The notes under the pieces: generated by a model
The model's database searches: none
Seen by the model: only the letters and a program-made list of their open reading frames with translations
What the model was told of the DNA's origin: nothing
NCBI GenBank assembly: GCA_964036155.1
Contig: OZ038423.1
Coordinates: 29,713,249-29,777,248 of the forward strand
DNA: 64,000 nt
Direction: 5' to 3'
Origin: Diploscapter coronatus
Taxonomy: Eukaryota > Nematoda > Chromadorea > Rhabditida > Rhabditidae
Position numbers and translations under genes: made by a program
Part shown: one piece after another, positions 39,347 through 51,528 of the stretch
Layout: every line of letters starts with the position of its first letter
Numbering within the stretch: position 1 is the stretch's first letter

Positions 39347-42300
39347 AGTGTTCAAAAAATGATAGTACGGGGGCCCCCCAAAATAGGAGGCAAATCATGT
39401 TTAGACTGCGAAGGCATAAAAAAGTCTAATCTAGATCGATGATAAATAATGATAAATCCCGCAAAACTGATCTGGCCAAAAATCAACTCATGTTTTTGCA
39501 TCCGCGGGGTTTTGTATTGCAAGAATGTGTTCATTTAGGGGTTGGCTGAGTCATTTTTCTGAGTTCGCCAAAATCTTAGTAACATTTCTGCGGATATTTT
39601 GACACCACATTTGATCGTCTCGGATGCAACTTGGGGAACCGTTTGCGCTCTCTAATTATCGTTATTGTTTCTAACTTTAGCTTCTTCATCTTTTTAAATG
39701 AATAAGCAGTAGATGTGATTAATTGGACAAACGCATCGTAAATCATTATTAGTTCTTCGCATTCTTGCCTGCATCTTATTACTGACGATCCAAATAAAAT
39801 TCTAAGAAATCTTTTCGTGTTCAGCAAACTCTAGTCCATTTTCAAATCTCTGAAAGCCTAGCGTACGTATTGAAAGCTTTTATTTGAAATTCTCAAATTT
39901 AGGCTACGTTTATTGATTGTCACAATTTCTTTCAGCAATACTTGTAAGTTATATCTATTTGAACTCTTTCAGCATCATTTCAACTTTTCACTTTCCACTT
40001 GAAGTGTCAATGACTGCCACTTGTAATTATGAAACCATGCAGCTACAGATAACAGATACCTGGGAAATACAATTTGAAATGATTATTCCATTCGTCATTG
40101 ATTATTCACTGACAATTTGTTCTTATCCTTATTTATTGCTAATCGTCAGCAACTATTGCAGTAAATTTATCATTAATTTGGTCAATTTAACCAATGAAAG
40201 TGTTTGGGTATATAACAGTTCGAAGCTACAAACTTTACACTTTTCTATCGAAATTCAAATAAGTCTAGAAAATCAAAGCAATTCCTCGATCAATTGCTCA
40301 AATCTCTATTTCTGTGTTTGTTTGTTGTTCTGTCAGATTCGCGCTGCTTTCTTCTTTTCTTTCATTCTTCGATCTTCCACAATTCATCCATTTTTCAATC
40401 GTTAATTTTTTTACAAATTTTTCAAATCTCGAATTTGCGACGGTACGTCATTTTGTTAATATATCATACTGCGATAAGTAATTCAAACTCAATGATACCC
40501 CTAGAAATTATCGGCAAATTGCTAAAAATAATCACCAAAATACAAATATTGATCAATTTTAAAACCGAATACAATTTGTAAAACTTTTCTTTAAAATTTG
40601 CAATTTTCAAACATCACTTCCTAACGCAGTTTTGCTATCATTCCTCAGCTCTTATTCATGTAGTTGCGAAATTTGCTGGTTATTTGCTCAAAAATCAACG
40701 AATCAAAGTTGTGTTGTGCAGTATCAGTTATCAGTTTACTCAATGCAATCTGATTCATAGCAATTCGCTAATTTTAAAGTTTGCAATATTTATTTATCCT
40801 TTCGTTTTTGCTTTAAGTGAGAGATTATCACGGATTAGTCTAGTATCACTTTTTATGCGACTCTCTAAATTTATCTAATCCGGTTTATTTTTCAATTTTC
40901 CAAATAGGGAATATCGATTTTCTGTCGCTGCTCCATTCTCATTCTTTCCGCCTTCAAAAATGTATCGTTTCTGTCAGAAGAATCGCTTGCAACGTGATGC
41001 AGAAACGGAGAGGCGCATTGTTTTGGTCTTTTTATATTCTTTCTGCATCTTTTCCATCTCTTCGTTCATTTTACTCTTTCTTCATTTTTCCCAGTTTTGT
41101 TTCTCTGCTAACTAGCCATCATATTTGTGCAAATAAGCAGTGGCTGCGTGAACAAAAAAGTCGACCGAGTTTTTTGCCTTGCGATGGAAAATGAGCTAAT
41201 CGGATTCGTTGCTGCGCACAGTTCGTGTATTTCACGCTTATGAACAGAGATGAGCAATAATCGATATTTCATGTTTTCTACACCTTGGAATAAGCTATCG
41301 AACAAAATCTTGTGTATTCGTTTTGTGTTGGCATTTACATTCTCTGCTAATAGATTTCCAAAATTATTCTATATTTCTTCTTGCCGATAATGTCAACTTA
41401 TTCTTCTTCAATTCTCCAATGTTTGTTTACTTTTGTCTGCAGGTATTTTCAACTTTTCCTCCTTTTCACAACAATGCATTGCGTATTGTCGCATTTTGTA
41501 CTCTAGCCCGATTTGTGTCGGTATTTTTGCATTTCGTTTTCTCACATTCCTTCATATCGGTGGTTCAATTTGTTGTTTTCTTTTCTTGTTTAGTTTAGCT
41601 AGGCAAAAGTTGTGATTAGTCATCTCATTACTTTTTGAAATTGATCGCATTGAAGCGAGGAAGAAATCAATGATCAGCTCTCATCACTCGATGGATTTCC
41701 TCAGTGAGCTACCGGAACAGCATCGTTGACACAGCAGAATTCTCTCAGCCTGAGTAGTTCTCCGCTTCTTAATCTTCGAAAGACTGCATTCTCGCTGCTT
41801 TGCTCCCCTTCCTTCGGTCTCCCGCTTATCGCCTTCGTGTTCGTCCCGTGATGCAATGAGTAAACTAGCAAATCCGCAACACGTTGACATCGATACATTC
41901 GTCGTATTGTACAGAACATAAGTTTTTACGCAAATGTAGCAATGTTGGAAGATTTATTCGTTGGAAATTATTTTGTTCTTCAATTCCAAGAAAAATAGCC
42001 TGGATAGTTGTATCATTATTGGGATGAAAAGCTAATGCCAATCAATATTTCAGTATTATCAAAATCTTCATTTTTAGTTTTTGAGCATAGAGTCATAATG
42101 ATCAGCTTTATTTGTACACGATAATGTTTCAGTTTGAAAAAATAACCATCAAAATGCTTCCCTTTTCACCTCTTCTAGGCAATAATCATAGTGGCTATTG
42201 AATAAAATTGAATTGTACATTAACGTTTCCTTCTCGCAAATTTTCATCGCCATTTTTCAGTTCATTTGTTTGAATTCTGATTCAGCCTCGTTTCTCTTTT

Positions 42301-43850
42301 GCTCATTTCTGCAAGGCTGCATTTGGACATTCGAAACTCGTCAACCTTTCCTTCCCCTCCTCTGCATTGTTTTCCCATTTCCTCATGTGCTCTCATTGCA
42401 CTTTCCATTTTATTTTCGAACTTTTTTATTCTTCATTTTCAATTTAGTGATATTTAACGGTTCAAATATCGTTTATTAATGTTTTCATAGTCTGTTGTTG
42501 ATGTGGTTGATCATTTCAATCAGCTGAGAACCAACAATTCGTTCTCATGACGCACAAACAGCTCATTTGCATATTCCCGAATGAAGATTCCCAGTCAGTT
42601 CGAATTGTTCCCGAATTCTCTTCCATCATTCAGTCAATCGATTCGATTCGACTTTACCCTTGTCCTCGAAACAAGGGAGTGACTTTTCTGACAAACTGCC
42701 TGCAGTTTTCGTGAGGAACACTCCCATAATTTTGTCTGACCTTACTTAGGTTACTCCTTCCATTTCCTTACAAAGCAACTAACCCGTCCGACTTTTCGCT
42801 CAAATGCATTAGTTAGAATTCTGAAATTCAATGGAATTCATTGAAATTCGATCGATGTCTGCATGAATTTCACGCAAATTGGCTTGTTTGTGAATTTGAG
42901 TTGAGAGATGTGCAATGTGAAAGAGTCGGACAATTGAATGGAGGCAATTCATTGTCAGTGCAGTGCAAATGCAAATGTCGGTAGTTTTCTTTGGGTTGAC
43001 TCAGAATCAGCTGCTGCTTCTCCCTCTGCCTTCGGCTTCAGAATCTGTTTGAATATGTAGATTGCGTCAGTCGCGGGTGCATTTCTTCTCCCTCTGCATC
43101 CTTTCTGCTTTGCTTCGGAATCAGTCAGTCAGCATGGAGGGCATTCAATTCGAGCGCCAACCGGTTGCATTTCATTTTCCGATCAGTGAAACCTTGTTTT
43201 TATCGCTCATTCGGATATTTTAATCTTCCGAACTGATCAATTCTAAAGAGAATTAATCCATTGATAATAACTAATTCTCAAAATATGTTGTATAACTCCC
43301 GATTTTTAGCTCTGAAAAACTGGTGTGCGAAATTCCGACTCTGAACTCGGGAAATTTTCAATTCCGGATAGCGAGAAATTTAATTCCTATGATTCCCTGT
43401 AATTTATAGACGGCTCTTTCTTATTTCTCGGCCTTTCCTACATTCCCTACCCTCTCTATCCGTCTGTCAATACAGGGAGTCATAATACATGGTAATTTCG
43501 CTTCTGGTGAAATGACAGCAGAATATAGTAAAGCAAATTTGTAATGGGCAAAAAATTAGCATACATTGTGTTTACGGGCCCTATATATGAAGTTTAACCT
43601 TTCAACTTTAATATCATAGCGGAAATGATAGTAAATCTTACGTATCTAGCTCTCATGCATTCGGATATAATTTTTTCTTCTCGAAATCGCTTTCGAATTG
43701 ATCCGGTTTGGTAGCCAATCGGTCGTTCAGTCTTTCATTGATTGGTTCGGCTGATTCTAAAAGTGATTTGTCTGAAGCTTTCCTGCGTTTGTGTGTCCGA
43801 TTGCCTTCATTCCCTCATTCATTCATATTTATTGCTCGGTTCTCGTCTGT

Positions 43851-43884
43851 TCATTCATTCATTCATTCATTCAGTCAGTCAGTC
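43851..43884. repeat. (TTCA)n/(GTCA)n microsatellite
   Basis: Tandem TTCA units (43851-43872) pass into GTCA units (43872-43884) within the gene desert. Confidence 0.75.
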
Positions 43885-45888
43885 GGTTCAGTTCATATTT
43901 ACCTTTCATCTGGGATATTTTGGTGTTGTGTATTGTGCAGAGTCTGTCAGTCAGTTCAGCTATCGGTTTCCCAGTTCTTGCCCTTCTCTTTCTTATTCTC
44001 ATTCAGCTTTCCTTTTCCTTCCTTTGCGTATTCAGTGGTTCAATGTTTTATTCACTTCCTTCCCTCATTTTGTTCTTTCCAACCTTTTTTCTTCGTTCGA
44101 GAATATGCTCTGTGCCCGCGCGGTCCTGTGACTGAGATCGTGTTCCTTCACCTTTATTCTCTCATTTTCCTTGCATTTTTGTTGAGTTCTGCTAACGAAT
44201 TAGAAATGCATCCAGTCTCTTTTGCCGGGTTGAAAATTCTCGAATGAATTTCGAATTTCACAACGGGCTTCTCTCTGTATCTTGGATAGGCATAAACAAC
44301 AGCAAAAATCTAGATCTTTTCAATTTCTTATGAAACATTTCGCAAAAGTTATGCTTTGAAGAGGCGGACTTTTCAGTCATAAATTTTCCTCGTATTGTTC
44401 GCATTTTGCGAGCGTGCTTTCAGCATTCATATATATTTCTGCTGTACTTGTACATAAACATGAACATAAACCCTGCAAGAAGTACTCATTCCATTTGGAA
44501 TAGCCTAGATTGCTTACTGCCTGCTTCTCGATTCCTTACATAGCCTTTCTGCAAGGTCTTACGAACCTCTTTCCATTCCACTTTATACCTTCGTTCCTCT
44601 TCTCCTTTTCTTCTTCCATTTCATTGCTTTGTTGTGATCCTTTCACTTTGCAATGAGACATTTTTATTATTCTGGATTGTAGGATAATGGGGTTTGACTG
44701 AGAGAGGGGACACTGCAAAGAGAGACTCTGAAATGTTGCCTGTCGATGTGCAGTTCGTAAGCAATTTTCAGCGCTGATAGCATCAGTGCTAATGTGTTTT
44801 GACGCCTCTTTTGCTGCATTTTGCATTTCTGCTTTCACACTTTCAATTTCGTATCCCATCTCTACATTGATTACAAACGACAATAATATTCGCAATCTCT
44901 TGCCAGAAACTATTTACAATTAATCAGCTTCTTGCAATTATCATATTCAGAGTTTCCAAGCTCCATCCCCTTGCAAAATGCGTTCGTGGCAGAAGCGTGG
45001 TAGTTTGGAGTAACAAGTTTGGGAAGGGAGTACCTTTCAAGCTCAAAATGTTCCAAACTTTTGTCCACCGCTATACATGAAGATCCAATTTTTCCTTTGA
45101 GATTTATCATTACAATAACAGGTTCTCGAAATAATTATTTTTGCAAAATTTTAGATGATGAAGTCATGTTATTTTCTAGGAGAAAACCAGCTAATTTCGC
45201 AACTCTTTTCTTTGCCTTTTTCTCACTCTAGAATTTACAGTCTGATAAGTGCTGTAATTTTGCAAATGGCTGTAAATGTGCGTTTAAGCAGATTGTAAAA
45301 TTTTTTCGCCCCTTTGTACATATTTTAGTCGTACAACTTGCCGATTTTGTTTCCCATCTCCAATTTTGTCGGAAATTTGTCGGCGAATTTGCAGCTATTT
45401 TTGCCGGTCGCATTTTGTAGTGCAAATCAGCGCTGTCAGCGGCTATCAAAGAGCAGAATAGCCTCCGCTTGTCTGTGCTGTTGCCTTTCCTGTCCCACTA
45501 AAGTCCGATATTTTTCTCCTATTCCCTTCTCTTCTCCTTTCATTTATATTCATTAAATGTGGCAGCTCCCTCTCTCTTTCCATGTTCGGCTTTTCCGCTG
45601 TTTTTCTGCTTCTCTGCTTCTCTGCTTACTTTTGTCGTATCGCTGTACAAAGGCTGGAGTTGTTCCGTCTGACAACTAAAAAACCACTAGTCTCAAAGCT
45701 GCATGTTTGATTTTCATGAATTTGTAAAGATTCTGCTGCAGGAAGTTCAAAATTCAATTTGGTAAGGGCGGGATTTAGCTTTTAGGTTTAAACCTGGATA
45801 AAAACCTATCAAATTTAGAACAATGTTGATCACCACTATTGAATAACCAGTCTTCATTTCCAAAGAGTTCGCCACGATTTTCAAGTTA

Positions 45889-46358
45889 TTGGGTTGTCGC
45901 ACAAGTTCTGAGCAATTTTTGAGAATTTTATTTCTCTAACAAGATTTATGAAATTAAAGAGTGAAAATTTCCACAAAATCTCTTTACAAAAACTTGCTAA
46001 AATTACTTGGGCCCTCAAATAGTACCAGGTTTGATCCGATTCGAAGATTTTTGAAAATGCACGAAATGAGGCAAATTTTATATCAATAGATTGCTCGGTT
46101 CTTCCTTCGTAACTTATTGAAAGAATTACTCAAGAATAGCTATTATAAAAATGTTTTCAACATTTTTCTAAAGAGTTCATTCTTCCATTCTGTGCATTAT
46201 TTACCCGTAATTTGCGAGGTGACGAAATCGCAAAGTATGCCAAATAATAGCCCAAGACAAGATGGTTCTACTAACAAAAACCTCATTTGGTTTCATTAAT
46301 CTATGTTAGAGAAATTCATTTTTCAAAAGATTTGGTTAGAGCTTATGCGACAACCCAA
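45889..46358. mobile_element. mariner-like MITE (470 bp)
   Basis: Terminal inverted repeats TTGGGTTGTCGCA (left 45889-45901; the right end reads as its complement, 46346-46358) match over 13 bases and about 20 of the first 23. A TA dinucleotide flanks each end (45887-45888 and 46359-46360), the target duplication of Tc1/mariner elements. No transposase frame remains inside, so it is an internally deleted or non-autonomous copy. Confidence 0.8.
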
Positions 46359-47481
46359 TACTTATAAATCTTCATCTTTTACCAAATATTTCTTTCTGAA
46401 AGTTTAGCATTCCAATTTTTCATTTCATCATTTTCAGTTTCCCTTTTCATTTTCATATTCAAGTTCAACTGTCCAGTTTCTGCTTTGCTCTGCTCATTTC
46501 AGTGTGCAGATGGCCTTTGCATTTTCCCTTTCTATTTTTTCTTCTCATTTTCATCTCTCATTTCATCTATTTCTTTGTCTGCAAACCCGTCGTCATTTCT
46601 CATCGAATGTGTGCATAAGAAACTTGTATCATTTCTATAGATTCATTAATTTTCCACTTTTCAAAATAGATATTTTTGCTCGTTTTGAGCAAAATGGCTC
46701 GTATTATTTTGATATAATCCCACCTTTTTAGCATCAAATTTCCGAATTAAATTAGCCCGTGCTTTATCTAAGGCTTTTTAGCGGATATTTCGTAATCTCG
46801 AGCACGAGAATAGAGCTATTTTCATGAAGAATCACACAGGAATCAGGCAATTCGGGCGAAAGACCGACCTTTTTTCCAGGTGATGAGGCTGAAGGCAGAA
46901 AATGATTAGAGGAGTCAGATTTCCGAGGGACTTGTCGTCTGCCCCACTTCCCCTCTTTCTGCTTCTAGTGATCCCCTCTTTCCTGAGCATGAGTTCTTTC
47001 ATCTCTTCCCTTCATTTTTTCCTGTCAAACGCTGAAAAATGCCCTCGTTTTTATCAATTTCCACTGCGCTCGCCCACAAAAAGACATCAAAATGGGATGG
47101 AACCTAGCATTCTACTCAATGCAATTTTGCCCAAATTTCGTTACGGACCAGCATTTTGATTTTTGAAATTCTGGTAGATTTAATGAGAGCCAGATTTGGA
47201 TTCGACCTTTGATTCTAAAAAATCCTTCTTTGAACAATGTTCAAGTCTCGAATTTCTTCCATTGACGCAGATATTACCTATTTTATGCTGAATTAATTGG
47301 TTGATCTAGCAAATACTCTTACTCTTTACGTACTCGGCCTTCATAAGTTCTCTTCCTTTCATACTAGACACTCATATTCCCAATCTGCCCGTTATATTCT
47401 TCATCTTCCAGTGAAAGTCTAAGCTTCATGTATATCTTCTTGTAACTCTTATGTCTTTTTGGTTTATGAGGTAATTCATGT

Positions 47482-47498
47482 TTCTCTCTCTCTCTCTT
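47482..47498. repeat. (TC)n microsatellite
   Basis: About eight TC units in the gene desert. Confidence 0.7.
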
Positions 47499-48120
47499 TC
47501 AGTAATGTTTTCACTTGTCTGTCAGATCCATTCATTTGTTCATTTGTTGTGGCTGAACAACTGCAGTTCTTGCCTTGTGCTGTCGTGCTGCTGCGGTGCT
47601 TGGTCGTGCAGTCCTATCCTCCTTTCTGTTATAAGATTCGTTAGTTGGACACGAGTGCTCCTTCTTCTGCGCCAGCCTTCCTTCAGGCCGGCTTCATCCT
47701 AACATCCCTTCCTTCCTTCCCTCCCTCTCGTGCTTCTCTCTATCTCTCTGTCACATTTCTTGCGACTTTTTTTAGTTATTTTACCGAGAGAATATCCATT
47801 CACGCAAATATAACTCGCCATTTTTGTCCATTTCCCATTTTTGATTGATGAATTTCATTTACAAACTGACTTACTTTCGTCGAATTCATCCTGTGCTGAT
47901 GAAAAACGAGAGACTGGATTATTCATTTTCATTTTTCCTTAAAAACATGTCTGTTACATTAGTTTAGCTCATTCTATATTTCACATTTATCTGAATTTTA
48001 GTTCAATTTCACATGCTCTAATGTAGTCCGTAAAAATATTAGTCTACCTGAAACATCTTGTAAAATTTGTTCCATTTCTTCTTGAATCTACATTTAGTGT
48101 TTTAAAAAGAAAAGGATTAA

Positions 48121-48216
48121 TTTGGCTGAAGGTACTTTGCTACCAAACGCTATTTCTCCCCTTTTTCATCTTTCTCACATTATCTCGTCTTTGGTAACAA
48201 AGTACCTTCAGCCAAA
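48121..48216. repeat. 27-bp-arm near-perfect hairpin
   Basis: The 27-nt arms 48121-48147 and 48190-48216 are complementary at 26 of 27 positions (left arm begins TTTGGCTGAAGGTACTTTG). They enclose a 42-nt pyrimidine-rich loop. No target duplication is evident. It could be a foldback transposon relic or a small-RNA precursor. Confidence 0.7.
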
Positions 48217-51200
48217 GAACTGATCTGAACTTAATATTTTTTCTCAAATTTATTATTTTTATTCAGCATTTCATAATTTTAGTGGTTTGATTTCTCATCT
48301 AGAGTACTGAGACTACATTAGTCGAGTAAAAGTGCGAAATCGAAACGAGTCGAGTCGGGTGATTGCTCCTTCTGCCTCTTCTTCGCCACGTGCTTCTTCA
48401 CCCTCCCTCTTTTTCTTCCCCCTCCCTCCTCTATCTCTGTTTCTATGTTTGGCATCAGACTCACAGACACAGACTCGTTCCTCCATTCGCTATTTTGTCG
48501 TTGAATTGTCACGTGGTCGACAAAAGGCTGCTGTCGAATCGACAGCAGACAGACTGCAACTCCTCTGCCAGTCAATTGACAATTCAATTGTCAAACTACA
48601 ACAGGCATTTTTGTTATTTTGTCACTTCTCAAAGGTGGTTGTTAATTCAACGCAATTTCAATTCTACACAAACTGCGACTGTTTCAAATAGTTTGGTTTT
48701 AGAAATAACTTTCTAAGAGTTGAATACCTCATCTTCAAGAAACTTGTACATTTAGGTTTCGTATGATTAGTGATTTTCCTCTTCTTCTCTTTATGACTGC
48801 ATTTATAGCGTGTTGTCTGCTTTCCTCAGCTGTCTCTGTTCAACTCGAATTGGCCCAGTTGTTCGTGGAAATTGCATTAGCCTTTTGCCCCCTCCCTCTT
48901 CTGTTACAATATAGACACAGAGTCAGTGGCGAGTTTTTGTGTTCCATTTCCTCTTTTCAGCTCGTTTTTGTCGTGTCACTTCCGCTAGAAGCAATTTTCG
49001 CATTGGCGCTGCGAAATCGAGAGGAGATATCACATGGAAAGGGAATAGAAGGAGATGTATGGAGAATGGGAGGGAGAATATCTTTGTTCCTCTTTGTTGC
49101 AGTCAGCCGGCTGTTTTGTTGCTCCTCCTCGTGACAATGTCGTTTGCCGTTTGGCATACACGACATCCCCTATGCAACCCCATCTGCAATACGGCATTCT
49201 CACACTCGGGCTCGCTCATAAAGACTCAATCCAATTTGCAGTCGTTTTCCTTTCTCTATTAACTAAATGAGTTTAGTTGTTCCTCGCAGACAGAAAGCAA
49301 CGCAGTTGGGTGCTGACTAAATCAGAAAGATTGATGATTTTTCGTATGCATTCTGGAAATGCTTCCTTATCGCTCTTTTCATCAGCCCATTCCTCCATTT
49401 CTTCTCGGTTTGGCTACCTTCCATCGGTTGTATTCCTGTTGCTGCTGATAGCCCCACGTGATCAGCCCCTTTCCCGTTTCAGTTTCATAATCCTCTTCTT
49501 CCCTGTCAAATTGGTCTGATTTGCCTATCTGTCAGTCGATTGCCTGCGGCATCCTGCCTCCCTCGAATTGCGAATTGTTTACCCAATTACTTTTGTCTCT
49601 GCGTCTTTTTCCCTTACCTCTTCCCCCTGTTTTCTGTTTTCATTTTTCTCTCCGCAAATATTGTGTGCGAGTTTGCAGTTTGTTGCCTGCTTCTCTTTGC
49701 TCAGTCAATGAATTGCTGTGACGCTCTCTATTTGGGGGGCGATTCCCATCGACTCCTCTCAGGCGTCACTATTGCCATCCCCAATATATCGATCATTCCC
49801 TGCCCCTCCTCCCTCTATCAATTTATCACTTATCACTGTCTCTTCCATTCAATTCACTTTAGCAGCTGCAGCTATTCCCCATTCCCATCCCCTTGTGTTT
49901 CGTTGCTACTTGTCTGCCAGTCATTTTGTCGGCTTTCCGATCCCAATTCATGACGCATTTTCGTGTGATTCTTCTTAAGAAATCATTCATTTTCCCGATT
50001 TATCATTTGTTTCAAATCAAATGATTTTTCATTGAATTTCAATGTCACGTGGAAAATTTCACAATATTTTATTTATTTATTTTTTTGAAACAATAACATT
50101 TGGAATATTCGATCATTTCAAATCATTATCAATCTTCATCTGTTTATCATATCTCTCCCCTGCCTGTCAATTCTCTGCATATCCTCCATTCTAAATATGA
50201 CAGGCGTGTCTTCTCCTCTTCTTCTTTTTCTCTCGAACACTGCTGATTTTGCGTCAATTCTCCTGAACGAATCATCAGCCCTCCTGCTTGAATCCGAATC
50301 CCCCTTCCATTCGAATCGGCCGAATTCATGTTGAATGCATAAATCTTCCCTCCTCTCCACTTCCCTTTCATTTCCTTCCATTTTTGCACCTCCTTAGCTA
50401 TTCAAGGCAAGTCGCTAATCGCTTTCAATCCAAAGTAGCTCCACAATTCCCGTGTTCTTCCCCGCTTCGTCTAATAAATAGTCCAAAACATTGTGCAAAT
50501 CCACCGTTCGGACTTTATTTCGAAGAACTTTTCCATCGAATTGTGATTTGGATTTTCTGTTTGATTATCCCACATTATAATAGTCGGTTGTCTGTGTGAA
50601 AAATGGGTGTGGGGGATATGAAAATAACAATGGGGAGATAAAAAGATCTGCCCGGATATATATTTCGATATTGGACGTTTTTCTCATTATAAAAATACCG
50701 AGGGAATATTGGTAGGAGGAAATGAAAGGGAAGGGAAATGGAAGGACAATGGACGATGGACGATGAAGTGAGAGGGAGGTGCCTTGGGAAATCGCAAAAT
50801 GCCTATTTGATAGGATTCACCCGCCCGCATCATAACAAATATTTTCTCCTACCATTTATCAACTTTATCCAACTCTCGAGAAAAAGACTGATGCATAGCT
50901 TTTCATGTTAATAACAATTGAAAAACAGTGCATCGCGAAATGAAAAATCATTCACAATAATTTTCTCATCGAATTCATTAATTTTTTTTAACACGTTTGG
51001 TACTTTGGAATTTCCCAATGTTCCTAATCTTCGATTCAATCTCCTCAACTTTCGATTGTCCAACTCCCAACTCGGTCATCCATCCATCAAACTGTAGAAA
51101 GTCTTCTTGTGCTGTTGCCGGTTTGAGCGCCAACTTCCACTCCTCTTTCTTTCTCTGCAACATATTTGCACCTGCTTCATTCTCCCCCTTCCTCCTTCAG

Positions 51201-51436
51201 CATTTTTGAATTTGTTTGTCCTTGCTTTGCACATTCACAGTCACATTTGCATCGTTCGCTTCTTCATTCCTCACTCCTCTTTCATCGTTCAAGTTTTATT
51301 GAGGTTTCCCTTTGAATGACCAATAGCTCAGACTGTCTGTTTATTGCCTTGTATCGTAACATTGCTTGTATCATTTCGTTCTTTCGGCTTTTGAATATGT
51401 CTATTTGCGGATTGGACTTTTCTGATGACTTTATGC

Positions 51437-51528
51437 CAGACCTAGGGAGCGGTTTCGCCAGATGAAAATAAATTTTAGGGGGTAGAGGTCGCAAGGGGTT
51501 TCCGACGGATCATTCCTCCCTAGGTCTG
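51437..51528. mobile_element. hAT-like MITE (92 bp)
   Basis: Perfect 13-bp terminal inverted repeats start CAGACCTAGGGAG at 51437. The flanking 8-mers CTTTATGC and CTTGATGC match at 7 of 8 positions, as for a hAT-type target duplication. No coding capacity. Confidence 0.7.

Noticed and set aside
39917..40405. 162-codon open frame on the + strand
   Set aside because: It lies in T-rich DNA where stops are scarce. It starts without ATG, has no family resemblance, and is made of low-complexity Phe/Ser/Ile stretches.
43708..44247. Long overlapping open frames in all three + frames
   Set aside because: All three frames are open because the sequence is pyrimidine-rich; none reads like a conserved protein.
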